Below, in pieces: positions 54,898 to 62,633 of a DNA stretch of 64,000 bases; position 1 is the first letter of the stretch; every line of letters begins with the position of its first letter. Both the position numbers and the translations under genes were made by a program. The notes beneath the pieces were generated by a model. The model did no database searches. It was given only the letters and a program-made list of their open reading frames with translations, and had not been told where the DNA came from. This stretch comes from Rhizobium leguminosarum bv. trifolii WSM1325 (GTDB lineage: Bacteria > Pseudomonadota > Alphaproteobacteria > Rhizobiales > Rhizobiaceae), in the NCBI GenBank assembly GCA_000023185.1, contig CP001624.1, positions 372,001 to 436,000 on the forward strand, read 5' to 3'.

Positions 54898-54928
54898 AGC
54901 CCCGTCCTACCTAAGGCGGGGCTTTTTT
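54898..54928 (+). terminator. Intrinsic terminator
   Basis: AGCCCCG, a 12-base loop, CGGGGCT and a run of Ts. It terminates plus-strand transcription downstream of the gene at 54494. Confidence 0.8.
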
Positions 54929-55017
54929 GGCCTTCGGCCCATTGGCTTCGACGTTCCAGGAGATGGGCTGAGCGACACCGGCAAGCCGGCGTTCCGCATT
55001 CACGGCCGATATTACCT

Positions 55018-55266
55018 TCAATGATGAGACGTGGACGTTGGCGCGTTTACCTGCAGCGAGTGAGGGCTATCAAACTTCGTGATCAGAAGCGTGACCAACT
55101 CCTCGCGCGTCCTGTGTCCTTGATTATAGAGGTCGACCGCCGCGCTGCAAAGCAGCTGCATTGATTGTTCCGTTGGCGCGGCGCGATTGTGCCGGCACCA
55201 AATCCGAATGGCATCCGAAAGCACGTTCACGTCGTCCATCTGGAGTGAGAGATTGAAGTCAGCCAT
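55018..55266 (-). CDS. Small protein, family of 37558-37812
   Basis: 82 residues: VNVLSDAIRIWCRHNRAAPT, LLCSAAVDLYNQGHRTREEL, C-terminus VNAPTSTSHH. The ending and helix order match the GSR-controlled protein at 37558. AAGGAGAATGAT precedes the ATG. No GSR promoter was found here. Function unknown. Confidence 0.7.
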   Translation of the reverse strand: MADFNLSLQMDDVNVLSDAIRIWCRHNRAAPTEQSMQLLCSAAVDLYNQGHRTREELVTLLITKFDSPHSLQVNAPTSTSHH

Positions 55267-55413
55267 ATCATTCTCCTTGAGCGTCGCAACAGCTCGCCCG
55301 GATCGCGATAAGGAAACGGTAGTGCATTAACCTCCCAAGGCCAACCATCAGTACGGTTGCGGACGGTTGCCGCGAACCTCCGCCAAGTCACCGGCGATCC
55401 GCTTCTCTAACTC

Positions 55414-55704
55414 TTGTACGGAACCGCGCGCGGCGTCGACCTACTGGGGCTTCCACGCGGGACGGTGCTGAAGCTGGGTGCGGACGTCGAACTTGAGGTT
55501 ACGGGTCTGCGCAACCCGTGCTCCCAGATCGACACGTTCCAGCCGGGGCTGCTCAAAACCGTTGTCAGCAAAGGGCCGAACGGCGAACTCGTCAGGAAGA
55601 CGGGTGTGATGACGATAGTTCTCAAGGGGGGCGTGGTCGCGCCCGGCGACGCCGTTGTCGTCGAGCTGCCCGTCCCGCCGCTGATTCCGCTTGGGGTCGT
55701 TTAA
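55414..55704 (+). pseudogene. MOSC-domain protein, N-terminally truncated
   Basis: About 95 residues starting mid-domain: GVDLLGLPRGTVLKLGADVE, LEVTGLRNPCSQIDTFQPGL and LKTVVSKGPNG. MOSC proteins are ~180 residues and carry the conserved Cys seen here in NPCSQ. The N-terminal half is missing, and no proper start or ribosome site exists. Confidence 0.7.
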
Positions 55705-55754
55705 CGCCGGGTCTTCGTGTCGTCCCCGACCTCGCGCTCATCCGGCATCCTCGC

Positions 55755-55961
55755 CTACCGCGTCTGACCTTCGTTCATGTCACCGGGATCGTAGTTCAGA
55801 TCCCATTCTTTCACCGGCTTCTTACCTGGCGGCGTCTTGTGCTCCGTCGCATCTTCCGATCCGGTGAGGACTGTCGGCTTGGCACTGGCCACGCCCGTCG
55901 CTTTTCTGTCGCCGATCGACTTGGCGAACTGGCCTTTGGCATCCTTCTCGACGTCGGACAT
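55755..55961 (-). CDS. Small hydrophilic protein (68 aa)
   Basis: 68 residues, highly charged and probably disordered (DVEKDAKGQFAKSIGDRKAT, KPVKEWDLNYDPGDMNE). Second gene of an operon with 55963-56163 under a GSR promoter. Function unknown. Confidence 0.65.
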   Translation of the reverse strand: MSDVEKDAKGQFAKSIGDRKATGVASAKPTVLTGSEDATEHKTPPGKKPVKEWDLNYDPGDMNEGQTR

Positions 55962-55962
55962 C

Positions 55963-56163
55963 TCACTCGCCTTTCTGCTTCAGCCCGTCCGAGATCTTCT
56001 TGACCTCGGGGTCGGCATTGGTCTCGCCATTGGCGTCTTCCGCACGGTCGGGATCGTCCTTGGCGGGCAGATATCCTCGCGGCGCGTTTTCCTGGGGACC
56101 TTCCCATCGCGGCGACTGGTCCGTGGTGCCCGGTGCACCGTCCTTCGGCTTGTTCATTCCCAT
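55963..56163 (-). CDS. Small hydrophilic protein (66 aa)
   Basis: 66 residues, Pro/Asp-rich and disordered (APGTTDQSPRWEGPQENAPR). AGAAGGAGTAAGC precedes ATG 56163 and a GSR promoter lies 24 bp upstream. One base separates its stop from the next start. Likely a stress protein of unknown role. Confidence 0.68.
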   Translation of the reverse strand: MGMNKPKDGAPGTTDQSPRWEGPQENAPRGYLPAKDDPDRAEDANGETNADPEVKKISDGLKQKGE

Positions 56164-56186
56164 GATGCTTACTCCTTCTGCTAGGT

Positions 56187-56211
56187 AACCTTCGTCGTCA
56201 ATGGATGTTCC
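56187..56211 (-). promoter_or_regulatory. GSR promoter of the 55.7-56.2 kb operon
   Basis: Reverse strand GGAAC, 16 bases, GGTT, 24 bp before the ATG at 56163. Confidence 0.7.
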
Positions 56212-56521
56212 CTTCTCCTCGTCGCCACGCCGGAACTTTGAGCGCCCACCCAAGGTTCGGTGTCGCGTTCAAACGAGGAGACCATCACCCTCCCTCCACC
56301 CGACGGCGAGCCGCGGTAGGTCTCGACGAGAAGGGGCTTCCGATCGCCTCGGTCAACCTGTCGTCGAGGTGACACCGGCGGCCTTATCAAACTTCAGTCG
56401 CATCTCCGACGCTGGTTGGGCGCACGGGGCGCCGGATCTCGGGGGCATCGAACGGCTACGACATCCTACGCGAAAAAGCACTTGACCGCATGCAAATCCG
56501 GCGCGTCGGGTGCAGTCCATT
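56212..56521. other. 300 bp with no supportable gene
   Basis: Short open frames only on both strands. Confidence 0.4.
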
Positions 56522-56845
56522 CTAGCTGAGAAACTCGTCGTTCCAGACCGGCACCGCAACCGTGCGAATCCGCTTCAGCCTGCGGACCTTCAGCGTTCCG
56601 TACTCGCTCCCGTGCGGGAAATGTAGCTTCATTTGCAGGTAGTTCTTCTTGCCACAGCCGTCGCACCTGAACTTCTGAAGCAGTCTGTCGAGGGAAAGGT
56701 TGCCGCAAAGCTCTTCGATATCCCTAGGGATATAGTTGTGGGTCACCCGGCAGAGATTGCATGTCACCACAAGTATCTGCCCCTGATCCGCGGCGGCCCT
56801 CACCGTCCAGAGCCGCAGCCGCTTGACCGGATGGATCTCAGGCAT
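56522..56845 (-). CDS. Small zinc-ribbon-like protein
   Basis: 107 residues with CNLCRVTHNYIPRDIEELCG and FRCDGCGKKNYLQMKLHFP, three CxxC-type elements that suggest a zinc ribbon. A common hypothetical of rhizobia by composition. Overlaps the upstream gene by eight bases. Confidence 0.72.
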   Translation of the reverse strand: MPEIHPVKRLRLWTVRAAADQGQILVVTCNLCRVTHNYIPRDIEELCGNLSLDRLLQKFRCDGCGKKNYLQMKLHFPHGSEYGTLKVRRLKRIRTVAVPVWNDEFLS

Positions 56846-57158
56846 GGTCGGCGACGGGCGTCAACTTCCACCCCGAACCCGGCGGCCGCTTGCCCGCTTT
56901 TGCGACCCGGTAATCCAGCTCGATGGCCGCTTCCCTCGCCGCGTCCCTACTGTTGGTCGCCCAGACGGACACGACCAACCTGCCCGCTCGAAGCTTATAC
57001 TTGTTTTTGGCGGGTCGGGAGCCTACGGCTTGGCCGGCGCGGAAACATCGCCGTGCAAACGCCTCGTCGTTGCTCTCGCGAATAGTCAGCGGAAGCGCAG
57101 ACCACCAGGCGTCGAAGGCCGATTTCTTTTTTGCGGGTTTCTTGACATTGTCCAACAT
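56838..57158 (-). CDS. Small protein, paralogue of 18454-18768
   Basis: 106 residues: WWSALPLTIRESNDEAFARR, CFRAGQAVGSRPAKNKYKLR, AGRLVVSVWA and a GSGWKL ending. Same order and lengths as the protein at 18454-18768. CGGAGCGATGC precedes ATG 57158. Function unknown. Confidence 0.72.
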   Translation of the reverse strand: MLDNVKKPAKKKSAFDAWWSALPLTIRESNDEAFARRCFRAGQAVGSRPAKNKYKLRAGRLVVSVWATNSRDAAREAAIELDYRVAKAGKRPPGSGWKLTPVADHA

Positions 57159-57570
57159 GGCATCGCTCCGACAAAGAAATGTTCCTTATTTGTTCCAATT
57201 CACTCCGGAGTCAATATCTGCACCGTAGCGGTCTACCAAGGAGGGGGGACGAGGAGGTCGGGAAGCGGCAGTCCTTGTCGCCGCCATCATAGAACCGATC
57301 GGTCGGCCTGTCAGCGGGCGTCTCAATTCCTCAGGCGCGGGAGAGACCGCTTTTGCGGCTCGACATAAGGAAGAATCATCGCATAGCCGCACATTGCCCG
57401 CCCTAGTCTGGCCGTGCCTGCGGATACTGGGCGTTCTGTAGCTCCTGCTTGACGTTCCATGCCGATGACGCCGATTGGCACGCCGCTAACAGATCCGCAA
57501 CTATTGGGCCGTTGGCCGGAACCATCGAGAGCACGGCGGATTTCCTCCTACCGAGGCATGGAGTACAAGC
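57159..57570. other. 400 bp without a supportable gene
   Basis: Contains GGAAC at 57518, but the -10 is GATT rather than GTT, so it is not a convincing GSR promoter for the next gene. Confidence 0.4.
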
Positions 57571-57753
57571 ATGGACAAGGACAAGACGGCCCAGGAGGCG
57601 ATCGAGGAGACAGGGAAGAAGCAGGTCGATGGGCAGGGGCTACCGGCTGCCGGTCCACACGCGACTAAGGAACAGACGGACGAAAGCAAGACGCCTGGCA
57701 CGGGCGCACTTCCCGACCGTGAAGACGAAAGCGTTTCTCCCGGCGGCGGCTGA
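57571..57753 (+). CDS. Small acidic protein (60 aa)
   Basis: 60 residues, acidic and disordered (TAQEAIEETGKKQVDGQGLP, DREDESVSPGGG). GGAG lies nine bases before ATG 57571. Confidence 0.5.
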   Translation: MDKDKTAQEAIEETGKKQVDGQGLPAAGPHATKEQTDESKTPGTGALPDREDESVSPGGG

Positions 57754-57914
57754 CCATCGCGCGATGGCGCCGGTGATCCTCCGGAGCCGCCTAGCCTTTC
57801 GAAACCCGCATCGCGCCGACACCCCCGTGACGCGCTGCAGACGTCTGCGTTGAGGTTTTGCACCGCTGGCATCGAGCGGACGGAGATCAACAGGGAGTGA
57901 AGTCCTTCGACGAT

Positions 57915-58549
57915 CCTGGAGCGAGAACTGGGAGGATTTGCGGCCGATCACCGAAAAGGCAATGTCGGGCGAAACCGTCTACCACGAAGACTTTCCGCTC
58001 GAAACCACGCGACACGGGCAGGCTGAAACTGCGTATTTCACCTTCTGCTATAGTCCGATCCGTGATGAGAACGCCAAGGTTCTCGGCATGATCGACACCG
58101 TGATGGAGACGACGGAAATCGTGCGAGCGCGCCAGCGCCTTGTGTCGGAGTCCGAGCGCTATCGCCAGATGTTCGAGAACGCGCCGGGTTTCATGGTGAT
58201 GTTGAGCGGACCGGAACACGTTTTCCAATACGTCAACCTGGCTTACTCGGAGCTGATCGGTTTCCGGGAGGCGGTAGGAAGGACTGTCGCAGAGGTTCTG
58301 CCGGAAGCGGTGGAACAGGGCTTCGCCGCGGCTCTGACCGAGATCGGGCAGACCGGAGAACCACATTCCGCACTCGGTGCGCTTCTAACGATCAAAGGGC
58401 CGGGCGGCGCCTCTTTCGACAGATATGTCGACTTCGTCTACCAGCCCATAAAAAACGCCTGCGGGGAAGTGACGGACATCTTCGTTTCACAGCCAACGTC
58501 TTTGAGCGTGGTGCTTCGTCGTGTGATGATCACACGAGTAACCGCGTAA
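57915..58549 (+). pseudogene. PAS-domain sensor kinase fragment
   Basis: A forward frame without a start reads WSENWEDLRPITEKAMSGET, YFTFCYSPIRDENAKVLGMI, then a second PAS (YRQMFENAPGFMVMLSGPEH, FQYVNLAYSELIGFREAVGR) and ends at 58549 before any H-box. The first half matches the PAS region of HWE kinases such as the one at 13283. Both ends are truncated. Confidence 0.65.
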
Positions 58550-58565
58550 AAACGCGTTACGCCGC

Positions 58566-58805
58566 TCAGCCGGCCTTAGTCGATGGATTGCCCCAGGCAT
58601 GGCGCGGCATTGCCGGACATTGCGGTTTCGGGCGAAACTTCACCAGCACCTCGCGGCCATCAACTGAAGCCTGCGTGCGCTCGAGCGCGTCGCGTTCGGC
58701 AACCGCCTGGCGCCAGTGCTCGGCGTCGCGGCCATCAGGCCGGCCCTGTTCCTCCCAAATCGCGTAAGCTCTTTTGCTGATCCATTCGTGGCGTCTGTCG
58801 CTCAT
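58566..58805 (-). CDS. DUF2934 small protein
   Basis: 79 residues with the DUF2934 signature near the N-terminus (ISKRAYAIWEEQGRPDGRDA, EHWRQA). Start 58805 overlaps the stop of the upstream reading frame (ATGA). GSR promoter at 59081 likely drives both. Function unknown. Confidence 0.82.
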   Translation of the reverse strand: MSDRRHEWISKRAYAIWEEQGRPDGRDAEHWRQAVAERDALERTQASVDGREVLVKFRPKPQCPAMPRHAWGNPSTKAG

Positions 58806-59046
58806 TTATCCATTCCATTCGATGCTTCGGCAATGCTATCCTGCGGGACCAGTCGGTCCTGCCGAACCCGTAGGCGGCGCTTGGCTGCCATCAGCAAGTC
58901 AAGTTCGATCGAGGACGGCCCGAATCGGGCGAACAGGGTTTTTGCCTGCTCGTCCTTCAAGCCATATTTGGTAGCGAATTCATCAAGGGTATGGGGCGGC
59001 CGCGCAGCATTCTGCTCCGGCGCTCCGGTTCACGGATTTGCGTCAT
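58802..59046 (-). pseudogene. Frameshifted small gene upstream of DUF2934
   Basis: From ATG 59046 the frame reads MTQIREPERR then runs out; the next frame reads QNAARPPHTLDEFATKYGLK, DEQAKTLFARFGPSSIELDL and LMAAKRRLRVRQ and ends by overlapping the DUF2934 start. A one-base shift near 59020 is required. A helical DNA- or ribosome-associated protein is possible. Confidence 0.55.
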
Positions 59047-59080
59047 TGGTAGTAACCCCAGTGTGCTTTGCAAATGCAAG

Positions 59081-59105
59081 AACAATTAATGGGGGCGGAA
59101 GTTCC
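59081..59105 (-). promoter_or_regulatory. GSR promoter of the DUF2934 operon
   Basis: Reverse strand GGAAC, 16 bases, TGTT, 35 bp before the ATG at 59046. Confidence 0.7.
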
Positions 59106-59172
59106 GCCAGTTTTCAGCGTTTTTTCGTCCGGTTATGTCGTCATTTGGCTGCTATGTCACAAACGAAAAAAG

Positions 59173-59197
59173 CGCCCTCCCGATCAAGGAGAGGGCG
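59173..59197 (-). terminator. Intrinsic terminator, strongest in the minus direction
   Basis: Stem CGCCCTC / GAGGGCG with an 11-base loop; the minus strand continues GCTTTTTT. Placed between the IS element and the DUF2934 operon promoter. Confidence 0.65.
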
Positions 59198-59272
59198 TTT
59201 AGAAGTGGCGTGTGTTGCTATACAGCGAACAGCAATATTGTATCGGCGACGAAATTCGCGATGCTTGCTTAG

Positions 59273-60090
59273 GGGCTGTTGAGAATCATCTTGAGTTTAT
59301 GACGGCTGCAGCGAGGTGAATGATTGCGCTGAAACTTTGGTCGGTTTTGTCCGCTCGCATTGCAATGCGTTTGAACTCTTTGAGTTTGCAGAAGAAATTC
59401 TCGATGAGGTGCCGCCATTTGTAGATTTCGCTGTCGAGTGGAAGAGGTGCTTTTCGTCGTGGATGCTGGGAGATGACGACCTTAGCTCCACGCTCGTTTA
59501 AATCAGCGACGATTTGGTTGCTGTCGAAGGCCTTGTCAGCGATCAGCCCGTCAAAACCAATGCCATCGATGAGCGGAGCAATGCCCACCGTGTCGAAGCG
59601 ATGACCGGGCAGAAGAACAAAGCGTACGAGATTTCCAAGTGCATCAGTCAACGCAAGGATCTTAGTCGTCATGCCGCCCTTCGAACGACCTATAGCCTGG
59701 CTCTGAGTCCCCCTTTTGAGCCCTGTCCGTGGCGGTGGACCTTGTCGATGGTGGCGTCAACCATGGCATATTCCATGTCAGGCTCATCTGAGCAGACCTC
59801 AAAAAGCCTTGTGAAAACATCGGCTTTGACCCAATCGCGATACCGTTTGTAGATCGTGTTCCAGTTTCCAAAAACCGTGGGGAGATCCCGCCATGGGCTT
59901 CCTGTACGCACAATCCAAAGAATTGCCTCGATGAAGCCCGGTTGTTGCTGCCACTTCGGCCGGGATCAGACGGCTTGCCGTGGCAATGTGGTTCCATTTT
60001 CGCCCATTGGGCGTCCGTCAGCACAAATCGTTCCATCTGCAGCTTGAATCACAAACAAGCCCCAGAAGAAACCCTGAACCTCAACAGCCC
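59273..60090 (-). mobile_element. IS5-family insertion sequence
   Basis: 818-bp element bounded by inverted repeats GGGCTGTTGAG at 59273-59283 and its complement at 60080-60090. TA flanks or nearly flanks both ends. It encodes one transposase read in more than one frame. Inserted next to a tRNA-Ser-like sequence. Confidence 0.8.
59286..60036 (-). pseudogene. IS5-family transposase (two-frame; with an extra frameshift)
   Basis: The N-terminus (MERFVLTDAQWAKMEPHCHG), middle (IVRTGSPWRDLPTVFGNWNT, DATIDKVHRHGQGSKGG) and C-terminal part (GRSKGGMTTKILALTDALGN, DKAFDSNQI, WRHLIENFFCKLKEFKRIAM) are in three frames. The change near 59713 lies at AAAAGGGGG, a classical -1 slippage site that fuses the two halves in related elements. 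The change near 59945 has no such site and probably inactivates the element. The catalytic DD...E residues are present. Confidence 0.75.
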
Positions 60091-60319
60091 GTAGCCGGCG
60101 GTGTTTGGATGGCGCGAATTAAACAATCCCTGCGACACCATATTCAGGTAATCGCCGTAATGGTCACGAAGTCGATCATGGGAGGATCATTTAACAATAC
60201 CAAGTCCCTCACCGCCAGACGGATAGTTGCTGCTTCACGTCCGTATCATCGGCAAGGCTACAGGGATCTCCGGTTTGCAACAGGACGTCGCCCCCTCCGG
60301 CTTTGGCCGACCGACCAAA
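60091..60319. other. Flank between the IS element and the tRNA-like sequence
   Basis: No supportable gene. Forward open frames crossing this stretch are short and lack ribosome sites. Confidence 0.4.
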
Positions 60320-60398
60320 GCAGAGTGGTTGAGTGTACCGCACTCGAAAGCGGCATACTGCACGGGTGTCGTGGGTTCAAATCCCACCCTCTGCGCCA
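60320..60398 (+). tRNA. tRNA-Ser(CGA)-like sequence, apparently truncated
   Basis: Contains GCAGAGTGGTTGAGTG, an anticodon loop CTCGAAA with CCGC/GCGG stem, a perfect T arm GTGGGTTCAAATCCCAC and a CCA end. At 79 nt it is short for a Ser tRNA (about 90) and the anticodon stem lacks one base. The usual GGAGAGG-type acceptor 5' strand is missing; GCAGAG can pair with CTCTGC but then the D arm is too short. Probably a 3' attachment-site-type fragment rather than a working tRNA. Confidence 0.5.
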
Positions 60399-60484
60399 TT
60401 AACCTCATCCAACTATATGCATTTTTTGCGAGTGGATGACGCCTGTTGCTGGCTTCGATCCTGAGAATTGCGCTTAACGCTAAC

Positions 60485-60754
60485 CTAGCCGTCTGAACCG
60501 CCGAGATCCTGAGCGAACCGTTCCAGGTCTCGGCACAGCGTGTCCGCGAAAGCGATCGACTGCGACGTATCCGTTGACCGCCGCACGAGCTCTACGACCT
60601 CAAGCACAAGGACCTGGGCTTCCCGGCTTGTGATCAGGCCTTTCTTGAGCATGACCTTCGTGTTGGCTATGAAGATCGCGTTAGCAAGGGACAAGGCTGT
60701 CACTGCTGTCGCAGTGATCACAGATGCACCGCCATTTGGCGTATTATGGCTCAT
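60485..60754 (-). CDS. Small membrane-associated protein of unknown function
   Basis: 89 residues: one hydrophobic helix near the N-terminus (ITATAVTALSLANAIFIANT) and a helical C-terminus (REAQVLVLEVVELVRRSTDT). AGGAGACTACCA precedes the ATG. No family recognised. Confidence 0.65.
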   Translation of the reverse strand: MSHNTPNGGASVITATAVTALSLANAIFIANTKVMLKKGLITSREAQVLVLEVVELVRRSTDTSQSIAFADTLCRDLERFAQDLGGSDG

Positions 60755-60916
60755 TGGTAGTCTCCTGGATGCCAGGGAATATAGCCATGGCGTTGCTCGG
60801 ATGAACAGTAGACGCGTTCGGTAGTGTTTCCTGTCGGCCCGGCCGGAGGCGCGGAGCGCAGCGAAGAGTGCGTGCTGCGCTTCATGAGAGCTCAGAAGTG
60901 GAATGCCACCGACGCC

Positions 60917-60970
60917 GTGCAGAGATTGTTATGGCAGCCTACCATACACTTCAATATGCGGCCCGCCGAA
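60917..60970 (+). repeat. 53-bp repeat, copy 2
   Basis: 54 bp matching 54837-54889 with one substitution and one inserted T. Its right end coincides with the point where the glycosyltransferase gene loses its family pattern. Confidence 0.8.
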
Positions 60971-61359
60971 ACCGCAGCCCAGTGCGAGGGCAACCGGTTG
61001 AGAGCGCTCACCTGCTTTTCGACTTTCGTTAGGTGCCAGAGATCGTCCGCATCAAGGAATGCCACGAATCGACCTGATGACGCCTCGATCCCAGTGTTCC
61101 TCGCGGCGGCGACACCGCAGTTGGGGGTAGACAGAAGGCGGATTCGTGAGTCCGACATCGCCATCTGCTCGAGGAGTTTTGCCGTGTGGTCCGTGGAACC
61201 GCCGTTGACAACGATAATCTCCAGGGCGTCGTAGGTCTGGCGCACGGCGGACCGAAGCGTGCGCTCAATATAGGTGGAAGCATTGAAGGCTGGGATAACT
61301 ACTGAGACCAGAGGCCGGTCAGAATGAAACGTGTCGCGTCGATCCTCATCTGAAAGCAT
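60971..61359 (-). pseudogene. Truncated family 2 glycosyltransferase
   Basis: From ATG 61359: LVSVVIPAFNASTYIERTLR, SAVRQTYDALEIIVVNGGST, GVAAARNTGIEASSGRFVAF and the DXD segment LDADDLW. After residue ~125 the frame enters the repeat and loses coding. The usual VDDGS has become VNGGS, losing an acidic residue that binds the sugar nucleotide. Length ~130 instead of 250-300. Confidence 0.75.
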
Positions 61360-61750
61360 TGCAGATCTCTCGCCACGTCATCCAGAAAGCTACTTTCGTA
61401 CAGGTGAAGGGACTGCTTTTTGATTTCTCCCGTTTCGTACATTCAATTCGGAGCTCGCGACTCCCCGCCGCCGACATTGTTGGAACGCCGTCTGCCAGCC
61501 TACGCTCTAACTTTGTTCTGCGGGCGCAAACGGACTTTGATCCGACGTAGACCCTCTACTTTCGTAGAAGAGGGTAGATCTGTCAGCCGCACGTTGGTGA
61601 AAAACTGAAGCGTTCGGGCCTGGCGTCAAGATCTGGTCCTTCGACACTTCGTTCACGCTGGTCGCTGCCGGGGAGCGGGCGCGCGATCTCGGTGAGGCAT
61701 CCGGATCTCGGACCTTAGTTGGGCATGCTTGAGACTGAAGTCCTACACAT
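61360..61750. other. 390 bp without a supportable gene
   Basis: No ribosome site-linked frame. TAGACCCTCTACTTTCGTAG and nearby GTAGAAGAGGG form an imperfect hairpin near 61548-61575, possibly a terminator. Confidence 0.35.
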
Positions 61751-61775
61751 GGAACGGCTTGTAGCGGGGAGTGTT
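61751..61775 (+). promoter_or_regulatory. GSR promoter of the receiver gene at 61833
   Basis: GGAAC at 61751, 16 bases, TGTT, 58 bp upstream of the ATG. Confidence 0.65.
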
Positions 61776-61832
61776 TTCGATTTGCGACGCCAGAGAGCGC
61801 CGCGCCGATTGTAGCCGCCCTGGAGACGAAAC

Positions 61833-62210
61833 ATGCGTCTGCTCATCGTTGAAGACGAACCGGGAATCGCTCTGGTGATCGAGGATGTCGCGATCGACGC
61901 CGGATTCGAAATCACTGGCATAGCGGGGAACATGTCAGAGGCTCTGGAGCTCGGTTCCGAAGCAGACATCGCCATCATCGACATCCGGCTTGGGGATGGA
62001 CTGACCGGGCCGTCCATTGCCCGCGCCCTCTTTTCCGGGTTCGGACTTGGTGTGGTGTATTTCACCCTGAACCCCGGCCTTGTCGAAAACCCGGAGGGCC
62101 GAGCTGTCGTCACCAAACGGGCGAGCCCCGAAAGAATAGTGGACGCGTTGTCTATGGCAGCCAAGAATGCAAGAAAGCATTGCGTCGCGAGCAGGCCCAC
62201 CTTCCGCTGA
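61833..62210 (+). CDS. Single-domain response regulator
   Basis: 125 residues: acidic pair IVEDEP, phosphoacceptor D50 in IAIIDIRLGDG, Thr in VVYFTLN and Lys in VVTKRASP. No output domain. GGAGACGAAAC precedes the ATG. GSR promoter upstream suggests feedback on stress signalling, as for PhyR-branch receivers (inference). Confidence 0.87.
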   Translation: MRLLIVEDEPGIALVIEDVAIDAGFEITGIAGNMSEALELGSEADIAIIDIRLGDGLTGPSIARALFSGFGLGVVYFTLNPGLVENPEGRAVVTKRASPERIVDALSMAAKNARKHCVASRPTFR

Positions 62211-62633
62211 ACGCTTGAGGCGCGGTTGATCGGTTTCCTCCACCCGAACCCAATGCTGCCGACACTATTCCTTCGTCGGTCAAAGATGCACCTCCCCACT
62301 CCGCAATCATATGAAGCGGCTATGCTCGAATTTTTCAACGAAGGCTCCCCTCGGGGAACTCCCCACGACGCCCAACATGGATCGACATTCACCAGGGAGG
62401 TTCTGACCGGATACAGCAACAAACTCCCTGGTGTCCTCTCAACAAGGGTGAGGAAAATTTAAGCGAGATAGCGCCGAGGGAAGAGGGAACGCTCCGATCA
62501 GCCCGTCATGAATGGCGGCCACCAAGAAGTTGATGCCCGCGGCAGTCTGCTCCGCAGCCCATGACACATGGCCAAGAGAGCGGAGAAAGGCCCTGCCAAT
62601 CGCCTCTCTTGAGCTGCTGTCGCGCTGTCATCG
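62211..62633. other. 420 bp without a supportable gene
   Basis: A forward frame at 62283-62462 (MHLPTPQSYEAAMLEFFNE) has no ribosome site; left unassigned. Confidence 0.35.

Noticed and set aside
57518..57546. GGAAC upstream of the small gene at 57571 as a ninth GSR promoter
   Set aside because: The position for GTT reads ATT at the required spacing.
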